From Methanosarcina sp. UBA289 (GTDB lineage Archaea; Halobacteriota; Methanosarcinia; Methanosarcinales; Methanosarcinaceae), in NCBI GenBank assembly GCA_002496565.1, contig DAKJ01000005.1:124001-188000 (forward strand): a DNA stretch of 64,000 bases, in the 5' to 3' direction. The notes beneath the pieces are model-generated. The model saw only the letters and a program-made list of their open reading frames with translations. It had not been told where the DNA came from and did no database searches. Numbering within the stretch: the stretch's first letter is position 1; each line of letters opens with the position of its first letter. Below are positions 63,662-64,000 of this stretch, piece after piece. The position numbers and the translations under genes were made by a program.

Positions 63662-64000
63662 GGTTTGAATCCTTGGGGTTAGAATAATATTTTTGTTTAG
63701 GGCTTGTCGGTTTTTCAGGAATGATCATATGTAGAATACCGCTCTCCAAAAGTGGTTTTAATATGTCTTTTCGGAAATGTTCTCGATGTGTTAATTGCAA
63801 GTATTCCATAATTTCACTAGTTGTTTTAGGCTCTTTGCAAAATTCGATTATAATATCCCGTTTATCGACTTGCGTGGTTACTTGCGCGGTATCTTGCATG
63901 GTTACTTGCGCGGTATCTTGCATGGTTACTTGCGCGGTTAGTTGAATAGCAGCTTGAACGATAAGTTCCTGGGGAACAGGAATATAGATCCTAAAAATGT
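63654..64000 (-). CDS. C-terminal part of a winged-helix protein, 5' end outside window
   Basis: The frame is open to the right edge. It shows a repeat-rich linker (Thr-Ala-Gln-Val-Thr-Met-Gln-Asp units) and a C-terminal winged helix (KEPKTTSEIMEYLQLTHREH, then LKPLLESGILHMIIPEKPTS). This is the usual C-terminus of AlbA_2/RecG-like ATP-binding proteins or Fic proteins found next to restriction systems. An internal ATG at 63923 is unlikely to be the start. It overlaps hsdM by 8 bp, so the two are coupled. Confidence 0.8.
   Translation of the reverse strand, partial: IFRIYIPVPQELIVQAAIQLTAQVTMQDTAQVTMQDTAQVTTQVDKRDIIIEFCKEPKTTSEIMEYLQLTHREHFRKDILKPLLESGILHMIIPEKPTSPKQKYYSNPKDSNHV
63882..63929. 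repeat. Two exact 24-bp tandem repeats in coding sequence
   Basis: The 24-bp unit starting TTGCGCGGTATCTTGCATGG occurs at 63882-63905 and 63906-63929, with partial copies on both sides. It encodes the Gln-Asp-Thr-Ala-Gln-Val-Thr-Met linker units in frame, so copy number can vary without frameshift. Confidence 0.9.

Overview
The window looks like a chromosomal segment of a Methanosarcina species. The evidence is a complete molybdenum-type formylmethanofuran dehydrogenase operon, formate-dependent PurP, archaeal-type S-adenosylmethionine synthetase, archaeal AlaRS, an intron-bearing tRNA-Tyr with the archaeal C1:G72 pair, a FilR1/DUF1724-type regulator, TATA-box promoters, and a CRISPR repeat ending in ATTGAAAC when read on its transcribed strand. 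No identity below comes from a database search; all calls are from reading the sequence and recalling family features.

Layout. 0-8 kb: a frameshifted STAND-like ATPase with TPR repeats that leaves the window on the left; a DUF3795 protein; an overlapping feoB / 55-aa zinc-ribbon / feoA operon behind two DtxR-like boxes; an exported cupin; a methanogen-type HTH regulator; a YhbY RNA-binding protein. 8.7-14.3 kb: alaS, a methyltransferase, a conserved hypothetical protein and a GNAT enzyme. 14.5-18 kb: an IS630-type transposase remnant and a CRISPR array of 35 intact repeats plus one degenerate end repeat, transcribed leftward from a leader near 17.8 kb, with no cas genes in the window. 18.2-26 kb: a peptide/nickel-type ABC importer with two paralogous binding proteins, two permeases and two ATPases; both binding proteins appear to start at ATT. 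26.3-33 kb: leuB-leuD, purP, a membrane-anchored HTH protein, truA and a tRNA G10 methyltransferase.

33.5-35.9 kb is a low-GC accessory patch: an SDH/ClpP-fold serine protease coupled to a small gene, a GNAT-like protein and a short hypothetical gene. 36-45.3 kb is mainly housekeeping: DUF1805, two M24 peptidase-family enzymes, tRNA-Asp, tRNA-Tyr, S-adenosylmethionine synthetase and hisG-hisA-hisB. 45.6-51.8 kb: a flavodoxin-fold oxidoreductase, a ModD-like / DUF364 gene pair, decayed surface-protein remnants, a cytochrome-b5-like lipoprotein, a methyltransferase and a PKD protein.

52.6-58.8 kb: fmdEFACDB on the minus strand, ending at a hairpin terminator and starting at a palindrome CGTTAT-N12-ATAACG that has the architecture of a ModE molybdate-response operator. 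A second copy of the same box (14 of 16 arm positions) precedes the ModD-like/DUF364 pair 12 kb away. I read this as a local molybdenum regulon joining a Mo enzyme to a candidate metal-handling pair; it is the most interesting system-level signal here. 59-64 kb: MTH865-like protein, type IV pilin-like and DUF5803-like surface proteins, a 122-bp MITE with a perfect 8-bp target duplication, hsdM without hsdS or hsdR in view, and the C-terminal end of a winged-helix protein that leaves the window on the right.
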